Shown one piece after another: positions 8,181 through 16,438 of a stretch of DNA of 64,000 bases. Within the stretch, counting starts at the first letter, position 1; every line of letters begins with the position of its first letter. The DNA comes from Chlorobium sp. (GTDB taxonomy: Bacteria; Bacteroidota; Chlorobiia; Chlorobiales; Chlorobiaceae). Location: the NCBI GenBank assembly GCA_028282595.1, contig JANQHQ010000036.1, positions 62,001-126,000 of the forward strand. Direction: 5' to 3'. The notes under the pieces are model-generated. The model was not told where the DNA came from. It did not search any database and saw nothing but the letters and a program-made list of their open reading frames with translations. Made by a program: the position numbers and the translations under genes.

Positions 8181-10221
8181 GTGCGACCTCCTTATAATCC
8201 TTCCACAATGCTTGCAGTGCAGGAAGTGAAGGGGTAGAAATCCGCTTGCGCTTGTGCCAAAGGACTTCCTTCCAAAGGCGCAAACGCCGATGGTCCATGC
8301 ATTGGATTCTTTTCGGTTTTTCGCTGGAGGGGTCTAAACCGCAATAGATGGCATTTCCCTTGCCTTTCTTTTTCATAATCACTGCCCAAACAGGCTTCCA
8401 GTCATCTGATATGGATTCTCTTGGGCACTCAACAATTTCTCCTGGATTTCGTCCGATAAAATAGATTCGATTACCTTCGCTCGGCGGCAAGTAAACTTCA
8501 AGGCTCAAATCAGGGGGCGCAAAGCCGTCAACAATTATACCGGAACATGATTCATTTGAGCTACTATCGACCCTGTTACCAAACTTGTTTAATTGTGTTT
8601 CCGCTACCGTATTTAACCATGCTGATGATTCCAAGGCGTATAGAGATTTTGTACGAACGCAATCGCCATTACGGCGTACTTCGAGTCTTATAAGCTTTTG
8701 GGCGCAGACCTCATCGGGGATATTATATAAACCAGTATCACAATCTGCCTTCAGAGGGATGTCGTTGCAAAACAGTTCTACTGGCTCGGGGGCTCCCCTA
8801 ACCTCTATACGAGGCAGGCCGAATGTGAAATACTGGTTTCCACGATATTTAAGACCGCCAATAAACCGGATGCGCAATAGAGTAGGAAATGCGAGGAGAG
8901 GCAGAGTATCGCGAATGATCTCGTCGGAATTTGCCCTTTGAATTGAGTACAGCCGCCAACCTTCTGGCAAACCGGCAAGCATTTGAACCTCAGAAAAACC
9001 AGTGCAACAAGCAGTACCCCAAGTTTGTATTTTATCAATGTAATCCTTGTAAACTAGCAGGTAAAATGGCTTGTCCTGAGGTATCTGGCTTTCCTCGATA
9101 CATCCGTCGAAGCCAAATGGGGAAGCACTGACCATAACTCTGACCGGCCGCCTTGAAAGTGAAGTCCGCCATGAGTGTTCAGTGTCCTCAAGATTCAAGC
9201 CAACATGCCAATCAAGAAATGCAGCATCAAATATATTTTGTGTCTCATCCTCACAAAGTATGGTTGACCACCCCTGCCTGTCCTCATAGCAATATAATGG
9301 CTCTGCACCATCATTTTGGACAAGTCGCAGCCCTTCCTCAGGGTACTCACGATTCGATCTGCACCGCAAAGAAAAGTGGACCGTTTTGGCGGTTGGGTCA
9401 AGTGTCATCCCTATGCGTAGGGTCCCGAGCGAACTTCCTGTCTTCTCCCCAAGTTCCACCTGTGGCGGAATAGTACCATCCCAGTCTTCAAGTTCGTCCA
9501 TAATCGCGGCCAGGAGCACTTCATGCGCTGCGGACTCCTCGGAGCTACGATTTTCCAGAAGACCCTTCGTGTGAGGCAGCAGGTAGTGGTGCATTTCTCG
9601 AGCGAGCAGATGGGAGAGTTCCCTGTCTGCAGGTGGGGAGGACGGATCGAAACCGTTCTCAGCAAATAGCAACGGGAGCTTGTGGCGTTCGTCATCGGTT
9701 AGAATTGTCTGTGCTTTTGGCAGCCCTACGTACTCCCTGCTCCCCAGAATATCAGCATGAAAGATGCCTAGTTCGCCGTTCTTATCCTGGTTGCTCCACA
9801 CTTCAAGGTCAAACCAGAGTTCATACATCCTGTCGAAAGACGGATAGCTTCCTGCCACAGGCTCTACTCCCAGCAAATGACGAAGTCCAGGGTAGTAGGA
9901 CGCACGTGAGAATCCCGGAACCGGAACGGTATCAGCAAGTGAAAACAGCGTAAGATATGCAAGGTAAGGAGGGTATTCCAGATGTCGATCGCGCCAAGCG
10001 TCATAGGCTTGAAGTGCCTGCTGACAAATGCTCCAACCGTGACGGGAATTCCATGGTGGCCCTGTTTTTACAGCGGCAAGAAAATCATTGTGATCAACGT
10101 CATATGTAGCACCAATCTCATTGATTAAGTCAATAGTGACATAAAGGAAAACACGGGTGCCACTTCTATCTGAATTGAAAAAGCGTTTTCCTATAGCATT
10201 ATTCCATGACAAATAATCCAC
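8167..10221 (-). CDS. Unknown first gene of helicase-nuclease cassette
   Basis: A 684-aa cytoplasmic-looking protein of unrecognised family. It starts with GTG (VDYLSWNNA) because no upstream ATG fits; the ribosome site is weak. The first 200 residues are rich in aromatic and helical segments (LSWNNAIGKRFF, EYPPYLAYLTLF). Residues about 240-640 appear strand-rich, perhaps beta-sandwich modules, and the last 60 residues are basic and helical. There are no nuclease, ATPase or methylase motifs that I can see. It is the promoter-proximal gene, overlaps the 330-aa gene and faces a well-formed promoter. By position it could be the sensor or scaffold of the system; that is inference. Confidence 0.75.
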   Translation of the reverse strand: MDYLSWNNAIGKRFFNSDRSGTRVFLYVTIDLINEIGATYDVDHNDFLAAVKTGPPWNSRHGWSICQQALQAYDAWRDRHLEYPPYLAYLTLFSLADTVPVPGFSRASYYPGLRHLLGVEPVAGSYPSFDRMYELWFDLEVWSNQDKNGELGIFHADILGSREYVGLPKAQTILTDDERHKLPLLFAENGFDPSSPPADRELSHLLAREMHHYLLPHTKGLLENRSSEESAAHEVLLAAIMDELEDWDGTIPPQVELGEKTGSSLGTLRIGMTLDPTAKTVHFSLRCRSNREYPEEGLRLVQNDGAEPLYCYEDRQGWSTILCEDETQNIFDAAFLDWHVGLNLEDTEHSWRTSLSRRPVRVMVSASPFGFDGCIEESQIPQDKPFYLLVYKDYIDKIQTWGTACCTGFSEVQMLAGLPEGWRLYSIQRANSDEIIRDTLPLLAFPTLLRIRFIGGLKYRGNQYFTFGLPRIEVRGAPEPVELFCNDIPLKADCDTGLYNIPDEVCAQKLIRLEVRRNGDCVRTKSLYALESSAWLNTVAETQLNKFGNRVDSSSNESCSGIIVDGFAPPDLSLEVYLPPSEGNRIYFIGRNPGEIVECPRESISDDWKPVWAVIMKKKGKGNAIYCGLDPSSEKPKRIQCMDHRRLRLWKEVLWHKRKRISTPSLPALQALWKDYKEVAHDIR

Positions 10222-10590
10222 GTTACCAAGTATTCAGTTTTATATCAACCACGTCTTTTTGGTAAAATTCGCTGTACATCAACGCACAAGGCTTCCCTTG
10301 TCGATTATAGATCGAAAAAACACAGGAGCCAACTTCAAGGGTGGCAGAGCCTCAAAGTTATGAAAAAGCAATACCATATAATATACTGTGAACACACAGC
10401 GAGAGAAGAGAAAACACGCATTATCCCGATAATGCCAAGCACGTTTCGCAACTCACGAAACATCACATTCAGAAGCTTGCTCTGACTTCCCGTCTTTAGA
10501 GGCAATCGAGTGCATAGCCGGATGAAGCAACACGAAAACCCCTGTTTTCACAGAGGCTTTGAGATTTGATTATGTCCGATCGCTATGCTG
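10222..10590. other. Gene-free island/tRNA junction
   Basis: 369 bases between the cassette and the tRNA. Apart from the predicted promoter and palindrome (10286-10332), I see no reading frame, RNA or integrase remnant. The stretch is AT-rich compared with the core genes. Confidence 0.6.
10286..10332 (-). promoter_or_regulatory. Predicted promoter and palindrome for the cassette
   Basis: On the minus strand a perfect TATAAT (10304-10309) sits 17 bases after TTGGCT (10327-10332), a standard -10/-35 arrangement. Directly downstream, at the expected transcription start, is the palindrome ACAAGG-CTTC-CCTTGT (10286-10301), which could be a repressor site or a 5' hairpin. The start codon of the 684-aa gene lies about 65 bases further on. 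Prediction from consensus only. Confidence 0.45.
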
Positions 10591-10663
10591 TGGAGCTTAG
10601 GGGAGTCGAACCCCTGACCTTCTCATTGCGAACGAGACGCTCTACCAACTGAGCTAAAGCCCC
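10591..10663 (-). tRNA. tRNA-Ala (anticodon CGC)
   Basis: A 73-nt cloverleaf. The 7-bp acceptor stem GGGGCTT/AAGCTCC contains the G3:U70 pair that identifies alanine tRNAs. The D arm is GCTC/GAGC, the anticodon loop TTCGCAA gives anticodon CGC, and the T arm is AGGGG-TTCGACT-CCCCT. The discriminator is A. The following genomic bases are CAG, so CCA is not encoded and must be added. The 3' end points towards the accessory cassette, the usual orientation for an integration target. Confidence 0.97.
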
Positions 10664-10758
10664 ATCTGTACCGGATGAGGAATCCGGCGGTTATCCGGTT
10701 CTATTTACGCATTTCGCCGGTATTCTGCAACGGCTCCGGCGCGCGGCGAGAGAAGAAA

Positions 10759-10787
10759 AAGCCTGCAACCGGAAAGGATGCAGGCTT
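10759..10787 (-). terminator. Rho-independent terminator after atp operon
   Basis: On the minus strand AAGCCTGCA and TGCAGGCTT form a 9-bp stem with an 11-base loop, followed by a T-run (TTTTTC). It lies about 45 bases beyond the atpH stop. Confidence 0.8.
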
Positions 10788-10830
10788 CGAACGGTATATG
10801 ACCCGGCCGCTTACGGCGCGGGAAGCGGCG

Positions 10831-11373
10831 TCAGACGCTTTCGCGCAGTGCGCCTTTCAGCAGCTGCAGCTGGTGCCGCACGCTGCCGTCGAGAATCGTG
10901 TCGCCGATCTTGACGGTCGCGCCTCCGAGAAGTTGCTCGTCGAGCGACAGTTTCGCCCTGATCTTCTTACCCGTATAGGCCGCCAGTCCGTCGATGAGCC
11001 GTCCGGACTGCTCCTGGTCGAGCTCGACGGCGCTCCGGACATCGATGTTCAGGATGCCGCTTCTCTCGTCCCGCAACGCGGCGTACTCGTCGATAACCTC
11101 CAGAAGGAGCGGCGCGCGTTTCTTGCGGCAGAGCAGGTCGACGAACAAGAGGGTCTTCTCGCCGAGCTTCCCCTTGAAAACCTCCTTGAGAACACGGAAC
11201 TTGGTGTCGCCCTTGACGAGAGGACTCTTGAGCAGTTTGAGCAGTTCCCGGGACCCGGAGGCCGTATCCCGGATCATCTCCAGGTCGGCGGTTACCGTAT
11301 CGACGAAACCGCCCTCTTCAGCGACGTCCAGGAGCGCCGTGGCGTAGCGCCGGCTTGCAATTGCAGTTGACAT
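10831..11373 (-). CDS. atpH: ATP synthase subunit delta
   Basis: A 180-aa OSCP/delta subunit that links the F1 head to the b-subunit stalk. The N-terminus (ASRRYATALLDVAEE) and the C-terminal pattern (GGATVKIGDTILDGSVRHQLQLLK) are diagnostic, and length is normal. It is the last gene of the operon, 15 bases after atpF, and is followed by a terminator and a tRNA. The F1 genes alpha, gamma, beta and epsilon do not follow, which fits the split ATP synthase gene arrangement of green sulfur bacteria. Confidence 0.95.
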   Translation of the reverse strand: MSTAIASRRYATALLDVAEEGGFVDTVTADLEMIRDTASGSRELLKLLKSPLVKGDTKFRVLKEVFKGKLGEKTLLFVDLLCRKKRAPLLLEVIDEYAALRDERSGILNIDVRSAVELDQEQSGRLIDGLAAYTGKKIRAKLSLDEQLLGGATVKIGDTILDGSVRHQLQLLKGALRESV

Positions 11374-11388
11374 TACCCGTGCGTTTTC

Positions 11389-11916
11389 TTAGTTACGATT
11401 TTCGGAAAGATCCCGGATCATGCTCTCCACGATACCTTTCTGCTTTTCCGCGTCGAGGTTCGCCATGATGATTTTCTCCGCGCCTTTCACGGCCAGATCG
11501 GCGACCTCGTTCCTGAGCTCGTCGAGAGCACGGCGTTTTTCCTGCTCGATCTCTTCCTTCGCGGATGCGATCATCCTGGACGCCTCTTCCTGGGCTTTCC
11601 GGGTAATATCGGAGCGCAGCTTGTCGCCGTACTCCTTTCCTTCGCGAATGATCTTTTCAGCGTCGGCATCGGCCCGGGCAAGCAGCTCCGTATTTTTTCT
11701 CAGCGCGGCTTCGGCCTCTTCCTTCGCCGTGTGGGCACGGTCGATCGACGACTGGATTCCTTTCTCCCTCTCCTCGAGGGCGCCGAGAATCGGACCCCAC
11801 GCAAACTTTTTGAGAATGAAGAGTACGATGAGAAAGGTAACTACCGTCCAGAAGATCAGGCCCGGATTCGGATCAAGCAGGCCGCCGCTAAGAAATACAA
11901 TTCCTGTAGCAAGCAT
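11389..11916 (-). CDS. atpF: ATP synthase F0 subunit b
   Basis: A 175-aa peripheral stalk subunit. One membrane helix (about residues 18-40, LIFWTVVTFLIVLFILKKF) is followed by a long charged coiled coil (ALEEREKGIQSSIDRA onwards) that dimerises and reaches F1. Length is standard for a bacterial b subunit. It lies between atpE (95-base gap) and atpH (15-base gap). Confidence 0.95.
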   Translation of the reverse strand: MLATGIVFLSGGLLDPNPGLIFWTVVTFLIVLFILKKFAWGPILGALEEREKGIQSSIDRAHTAKEEAEAALRKNTELLARADADAEKIIREGKEYGDKLRSDITRKAQEEASRMIASAKEEIEQEKRRALDELRNEVADLAVKGAEKIIMANLDAEKQKGIVESMIRDLSENRN

Positions 11917-12011
11917 GGAACTCAGTTCTCCTTTATGGAATTAAATGAAGTCCGGTTGCGACAGCTCGTATCTGGCGCAACCGGATGCAAACACCTTACC
12001 TATATTTTCGC

Positions 12012-12248
12012 TTACTTCAAAGCCAGCAGCACACAGATAACCTCGCCGAACAGAGCAACACCTTCGATAAGAGCAGCGGCGATGATCATGGTTGTACGGA
12101 TGTCCGCGGTGGCTTCAGGCTGACGGGCGGTGCCTTCTGCGGCGGAGCTGGCGATATTACCGATACCGATACCCGCACCTATGACTGCCAGACCGGCGCC
12201 GATGCCGGCACCAAGATAACCCAGGGATTCGTTACCCAAACCTTCCAT
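12012..12248 (-). CDS. atpE: ATP synthase F0 subunit c
   Basis: A 78-aa hairpin of two membrane helices joined by the polar loop ARQPEA. The ion-carrying glutamate lies in helix 2 (AALIEGVALFG). The residue after it is Gly, and the usual sodium-binding Gln/Ser set is not apparent, so proton coupling is likely. The first helix carries the repeated glycine pattern GAGIGAGLAVIGAGIGIG needed for tight c-ring packing. Confidence 0.96.
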   Translation of the reverse strand: MEGLGNESLGYLGAGIGAGLAVIGAGIGIGNIASSAAEGTARQPEATADIRTTMIIAAALIEGVALFGEVICVLLALK

Positions 12249-12348
12249 GTTGTAATTACCTCCAAATGATTTGTTGTGAGTTGTATGCTGTAAACGGTTC
12301 TAAACCCGGATAAAAGTACAGAATATATAAAAAATAACCCGATTCACC

Positions 12349-13323
12349 TCAATGCGCGGCCTCACCTTCTTCGTGCCCCTCGTGTGCGGCTGCAAGTCCG
12401 ATGAACAGCGCCGAAAGCATGGTGAAAATAAAGGCCTGCAGGAACGACACGAAAATTTCGAGCAGGTAGATGAATATCGAGAACGGAACGGAAACGAACA
12501 TCGCCACGATATAGCTCTTGAGAATGAAGCTGATGAATACCAGGCTGAGGATGATGATATGTCCCGCCGTCATGTTGGCGAACAGTCGAACGGTGAGCGC
12601 GAACGGCTTGGTGAAGAGTCCGATGACCTCGATCGGGATCATGATGATCCAGAGAGACCAGTGGGTTCCCGCCGTAAGATGGGCAAGATAGCCCTTGACG
12701 CCGTGGGCTTTCAGCGCCGCGACCTGCGTAATGAGAAAGGTGAACACCGCCAGCGTGAGCGTTACGTTGATATTGCCCGTGGCGGTCGCACCGTAAGGAA
12801 CGAGACCGAGAAGATTGAGCAGAAGGATAAAGAAAAAAACGGTGAGCAGATACGGCATATGTTTTTCGTATCCCTCTCCGATATTGGACTTGGCAACGTC
12901 AAGGCGGATGAACTCGACAAGGGACTCCATGGCGTTGGCGAGACCTGTCGGAGCCTGGCGGTTGGACATCGACTTGTATCGACTGCCGACGTAGCCGAAA
13001 ACGAGCAGCAGAATCAGGGCCGCCAGCCACATGAACACCACGTGGCGGGTGATGGAGATATCGAAGCCTCCGATCACGATCTTCGGCAGCTCGAACTCCG
13101 CGAACGGCTCGAACGCCATCACGTCGGAATCGAGAATGTGATGCATGATGACGTCGCCCGGTTTTTCGTGGCCGCCTTCGCCGTGCGCGGCTGCTTCACC
13201 GTGCGGCGCGGCCGCACCTTCTTCCGCAGCGAATGCCGGTCCGCCGAGACAGAGCAGCATGGGAAGGACGAAAACGAAGGCCCGTGAGAGCACTCTATTG
13301 CGCAGGACGTCAAGCCGTTTCAT
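12349..13323 (-). CDS. atpB: ATP synthase F0 subunit a with N-terminal extension
   Basis: A 324-aa proton-channel subunit. The essential arginine is in LTVRLFANMTAGH. About five membrane helices follow residue 100. The first 33 residues look like a cleavable signal peptide (VFVLPMLLCLGG-PAFA), and residues 34-60 form a His/Glu/Ala-rich segment before the usual start of homology. Its start overlaps the AtpI-like gene by four bases. A 100-base gap separates it from atpE. Confidence 0.95.
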   Translation of the reverse strand: MKRLDVLRNRVLSRAFVFVLPMLLCLGGPAFAAEEGAAAPHGEAAAHGEGGHEKPGDVIMHHILDSDVMAFEPFAEFELPKIVIGGFDISITRHVVFMWLAALILLLVFGYVGSRYKSMSNRQAPTGLANAMESLVEFIRLDVAKSNIGEGYEKHMPYLLTVFFFILLLNLLGLVPYGATATGNINVTLTLAVFTFLITQVAALKAHGVKGYLAHLTAGTHWSLWIIMIPIEVIGLFTKPFALTVRLFANMTAGHIIILSLVFISFILKSYIVAMFVSVPFSIFIYLLEIFVSFLQAFIFTMLSALFIGLAAAHEGHEEGEAAH

Positions 13324-13706
13324 GCAACTTTCTTTTTCTGTTTGTTCTTCTTCTGGTAACCGAGAATCTCGAGAATCATGTAGATAAGGTAGAACGCGAA
13401 AAGCGAGAGAACGAAGTCGTCTACCGCAACCATCTGCCGGACGATAATCATCGCCACCAGCACCATGAGGACAAGCAGCCTCAGGGTCACTCCGCCGAAA
13501 ACGACTTTCGTGAAGGTCGACTGATCCTTGTCGTATGCGTACTCAAAGAGCAGATAGCCGCCGAGACTGTTCAGCACCACCAGTATCCAGGCGGTGAATA
13601 CCGCGCCGAGATCGATCGAATACTGTCCGGCGCCCCAGAAGGTTACCCCCCATAAAATGACGGACAAGATACATAACTTTACAAGAAAATCAAATAAAGG
13701 TTTCAT
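13320..13706 (-). CDS. AtpI-like small membrane protein
   Basis: A 128-aa protein with four predicted membrane helices and a basic tail (KKNKQKKKVA). Its position just upstream of atpB, overlapping it by four bases, is that of AtpI, which helps assemble the c-ring in other bacteria. Sequence similarity to AtpI is weak by eye, so the name rests mainly on topology and context. Confidence 0.7.
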   Translation of the reverse strand: MKPLFDFLVKLCILSVILWGVTFWGAGQYSIDLGAVFTAWILVVLNSLGGYLLFEYAYDKDQSTFTKVVFGGVTLRLLVLMVLVAMIIVRQMVAVDDFVLSLFAFYLIYMILEILGYQKKNKQKKKVA

Positions 13707-13714
13707 ATGAGCTT

Positions 13715-13963
13715 TCAGCGTTTTTTCCTGTTTGCGTTCCTGACCACTTTCAGGAGCACGAGCACCATGCCGACCATGCCGACGAGCGCCCCCAGAAGCA
13801 GCAGGAGAGGAGATGTTCCGAACTGTTCATCGGCCCAGTAGCCGATGAGCACAAAAAAAGCAAAACTCGCGGCAATCTGAAACCCGATTCCGAGATAATC
13901 GGAGAGAGCCCTGACCGATCTGCCGAAATGATCCTGGAACCGTTCGTCGTCGTCCCTTCTCAT
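13715..13963 (-). CDS. AtpZ-family F0F1-associated membrane protein
   Basis: An 82-aa protein with two membrane helices (about 27-45 and 53-72) separated by a short acidic loop (WADEQFGTSP). The pattern QIAASFAFFVLIGYWADEQFGTSP is typical of AtpZ (AtpQ) proteins, which pair with AtpI at the head of atp operons and are proposed to take part in c-ring assembly or magnesium/calcium transport. It sits 8 bases before the AtpI-like gene. Confidence 0.8.
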   Translation of the reverse strand: MRRDDDERFQDHFGRSVRALSDYLGIGFQIAASFAFFVLIGYWADEQFGTSPLLLLLGALVGMVGMVLVLLKVVRNANRKKR

Positions 13964-13979
13964 ACGCCCCTCCCCGCGT

Positions 13980-14390
13980 TCACCTGTCGGTCTCCGGCAC
14001 GACCTCTTCGTGGACTCCGCCGCCGGGCGCGCCCTCCTGTTTCATGAGCACCCTGCCGTTGAGCTTCGCACCGTCCTCGACATCGAGCGCCGAGACCACG
14101 AGCTCGCCGTCGACCGAAGCCGACGGTTCGAGATGCAGCTCTCCCTTCACGTCCGCATTGCCCCTGAAGGAGCCCGCGACCCGCATATCGACCGTAGAGA
14201 CCTCGCCTTCTACGGAACCCTCGCGGCCGATGATCACCGCGGCGCGGCAGTCGATCTTCCCCGAAACGCTCCCGTCGATCCGGATGTCGCCTTCGGAAAC
14301 CAGCTCTCCCTCGAAAACCGTCCCTCTCGTCAGAACCGTCAGCCCCGACGAGGCCCCGGACTTCTTCTTCCCCCCTTTTTTACCGAACAT
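13980..14390 (-). CDS. Bactofilin (polymer-forming cytoskeletal protein)
   Basis: A 136-aa bactofilin. A basic flexible N-terminus (MFGKKGGKKKS) leads into the right-handed beta-helix core from about residue 18 (GTVFEGELVSEGDIRIDGSVSG), with repeated G-x-[IVL] turns to about 115, then an acidic tail. Bactofilins self-polymerise into membrane-associated filaments without nucleotide. The upstream M23 endopeptidase on the same strand is a classic partner, suggesting a cell-shape or wall-remodelling module. Confidence 0.92.
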   Translation of the reverse strand: MFGKKGGKKKSGASSGLTVLTRGTVFEGELVSEGDIRIDGSVSGKIDCRAAVIIGREGSVEGEVSTVDMRVAGSFRGNADVKGELHLEPSASVDGELVVSALDVEDGAKLNGRVLMKQEGAPGGGVHEEVVPETDR

Positions 14391-14404
14391 AGCGCTCTTG
14401 TTTT

Positions 14405-14525
14405 GGGCACCTCTAATGTATGTATTCTGCGTTTCAATTGCCTCATTGTCCCGACACGTCGGGACTCCGGTTTTGAAGTTTATCCCGACTGCTATCGGGA
14501 CTCATGACAATACATAGAGGCGCCC
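14405..14525. repeat. Dispersed palindromic element, copy A
   Basis: A 121-bp element with inverted ends GGGCACCTCTA and TAGAGGCGCCC extended by a TGTAT-like match. Inside are two hairpins, CCCGAC-AC-GTCGGG and TCCCGA...TCGGGA, separated by GTTTTGAAGTTTA. The same parts recur in the copies at 52.6, 60.5 and 62.2 kb. It carries no coding sequence and lies between the M23 peptidase and bactofilin genes. Confidence 0.88.
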
Positions 14526-14532
14526 TTTTGTT

Positions 14533-15324
14533 TCAGAAGGTAAAATATTTCTGCGGATCGACCGGGATTCCGTCCTTCCAGACCTCGAAATGCAGATGCG
14601 GCCCCGAAGAGCCCTTCCCCGTGTTTCCGGAGAGCGCGACAACTTCTCCCAGCTTCACCTGCTCCCCGCCTCTCTTCAACAGACGGCTGCAGTGCTTGTA
14701 GAAAACCGTGTACTCCCCGTGATCCAGTATCATGGTGTACCCCGCGTCCCGCGTCCACCCGGCGAAAATGACCGATCCGTCGGCGACGGCGCCCACGGGC
14801 TCGTTGACCGAAAGGGCGATATCGACCCCGTAGTGGCTTTTCGAAGGCCGGAACGGCTGCAATACGGGACCGGTTACCAGCCGCCCGGAAACCGCGGGAT
14901 GCCGCTCGTTTCCGTGATGGGCGGCCCCCGGAAGCGTGCCCGACGGAGCGCGCCCGTGCCGCCGGTCGGCCTGCGCGTCGGCACGGGCTCCGGCGAACGC
15001 CTCTCCAAGGAACAGAACGCCCTCCATCTGTTCGTTGAAGGCGTGCATTTTCTCGATTTCGGAGACGAGGCTGTCGACCCTGCCGGCCTGCTGTGTAATG
15101 AGCCGCTTCTGCTGGCGGGGCAGCGCGGTTCCCGGCAGCATCTCCGCCAGAGGGGTCCGCAGCAGCGAGAACGCCGTCGCGCCGATCAGGAGCAGGGCGA
15201 AAAGGGCTCCGATAACCGCGAACATCGCGGCCGGACCTTTCAGGAGCGTGAGTGTGCGCCTCCGCCCGTCGGCGGGCACGAGACTGAGCGTATAGGCTCC
15301 GTTCTTTCTGTGCCGGGGAGACAT
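14533..15324 (-). CDS. M23 family peptidoglycan endopeptidase
   Basis: A 263-aa membrane-anchored peptidase. One membrane helix spans about residues 31-53. A coiled-coil linker and a low-complexity stretch (about 75-150) precede the LytM domain. Zinc ligands are visible in SKSHYGVDIAL (HxxxD) and in the C-terminal GPHLHFEVW (HxH). It should cut peptide cross-bridges in the periplasm. It sits upstream of bactofilin, a pairing known from shape-control modules, with element A between them. Confidence 0.9.
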   Translation of the reverse strand: MSPRHRKNGAYTLSLVPADGRRRTLTLLKGPAAMFAVIGALFALLLIGATAFSLLRTPLAEMLPGTALPRQQKRLITQQAGRVDSLVSEIEKMHAFNEQMEGVLFLGEAFAGARADAQADRRHGRAPSGTLPGAAHHGNERHPAVSGRLVTGPVLQPFRPSKSHYGVDIALSVNEPVGAVADGSVIFAGWTRDAGYTMILDHGEYTVFYKHCSRLLKRGGEQVKLGEVVALSGNTGKGSSGPHLHFEVWKDGIPVDPQKYFTF

Positions 15325-15329
15325 GCCGA

Positions 15330-16310
15330 TCAGGTGATTCCGTAGTGTTTACAGTACATCCGCCAGGTCGAATCGATAAGGGTTCCGGTGTCGCTGAAAC
15401 GGGGCTCCCACGAGAGCAGCTCCCGCGCGAGGGCGGAAGACGCAACGAGCTCGGCGGGATCTCCGGGCCGCCTCGCGGCGACCTCCGCGGGAATTTCCCG
15501 GCCGGTCACCTCGCGCGCCTTCATGACCATTTCCGAAACACTCACGCCCCGCTCGCTGCCGAGATTGACCGAAATGCTCGCCTGCGAGCCGGTGATATGC
15601 TCGAATGCGGAAACATGCGCGGAGGCGAGGTCGCTCACATGGACATAGTCGCGGATGCAGGTCCCGTCCCTGGTCGGATAGTCGTCGCCGAATATCGACA
15701 ACCTCCCGCGAATGCCCGCGGCGACCTCCATGACGACCGGCAGCAGATTTTCGGGATCTCTTTCGAGCCCCCCGATACGGCCTCCGACATCGTAGCCCGC
15801 GGCGTTGAAATACCGTATCGCCGCGTAGCGGAGTCCTTTCAGCCGGCCGTACCACTCCAGCAGCCGTTCGATCTCGAGCTTGGTGAATCCGTAGAAATTT
15901 TCAGGGTCCTTCGGGTGGTCCTCGTCTATCGGCAGATAGGCGGGCGAACCGAAAATCGCCGCGGAGGACGAAAAGATCACGTTCCCGACGCTTTCGGCGA
16001 GCAGGGCGTTGAGGATGTTGATCGTACCGGAGATATTCGCCTCCGCATAGAGGCCGGGGCTCTCCATCGACTGGCCCGCCGCCTTGAGGGCGGCGAGGTG
16101 TACGCAGCCGTCGAAACCCTCCGCCATGACCTCGCGGAGCTGCAGGGGACGCATGATGTCGCCGTGGACGAACGTCGCATCCTCGAAAAGGTTCAAGGCG
16201 GACCCGGTCGAAAGGTTGTCGAAAACCGTCACGTCGTAGCCGCTGTCGAGAAACGCCCTCGCGACATGGCTGCCGATGTAACCGGCGCCCCCGATGACAA
16301 GTATTTTCAC
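15330..16310 (-). CDS. galE: UDP-glucose 4-epimerase
   Basis: A 326-aa extended SDR enzyme interconverting UDP-glucose and UDP-galactose for surface polysaccharides. GGAGYIGSH is the NAD-binding loop, FSSSAAIFG supplies the catalytic serine region and YGFTK the Tyr-x-x-x-Lys pair; FNAAGYD and CIRDYVHVSDLA are GalE signatures. I chose the GTG at 16308-16310 (VKILVIGG), which gives normal family length; an upstream ATG would add 37 unrelated residues. It ends 5 bases before the M23 gene. Confidence 0.93.
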   Translation of the reverse strand: MKILVIGGAGYIGSHVARAFLDSGYDVTVFDNLSTGSALNLFEDATFVHGDIMRPLQLREVMAEGFDGCVHLAALKAAGQSMESPGLYAEANISGTINILNALLAESVGNVIFSSSAAIFGSPAYLPIDEDHPKDPENFYGFTKLEIERLLEWYGRLKGLRYAAIRYFNAAGYDVGGRIGGLERDPENLLPVVMEVAAGIRGRLSIFGDDYPTRDGTCIRDYVHVSDLASAHVSAFEHITGSQASISVNLGSERGVSVSEMVMKAREVTGREIPAEVAARRPGDPAELVASSALARELLSWEPRFSDTGTLIDSTWRMYCKHYGIT

Positions 16311-16438
16311 GATGATGAGGTTTGTGCAGCAATGCATCAGTTTCCCAGCCAAGATAACACTTTCACCGATATTCCGTATCTTGCTTCTCCAGTCGCCGGC
16401 ACTCCGCCCGCGCGTGAACACCGTATCTCCCCGATGCC

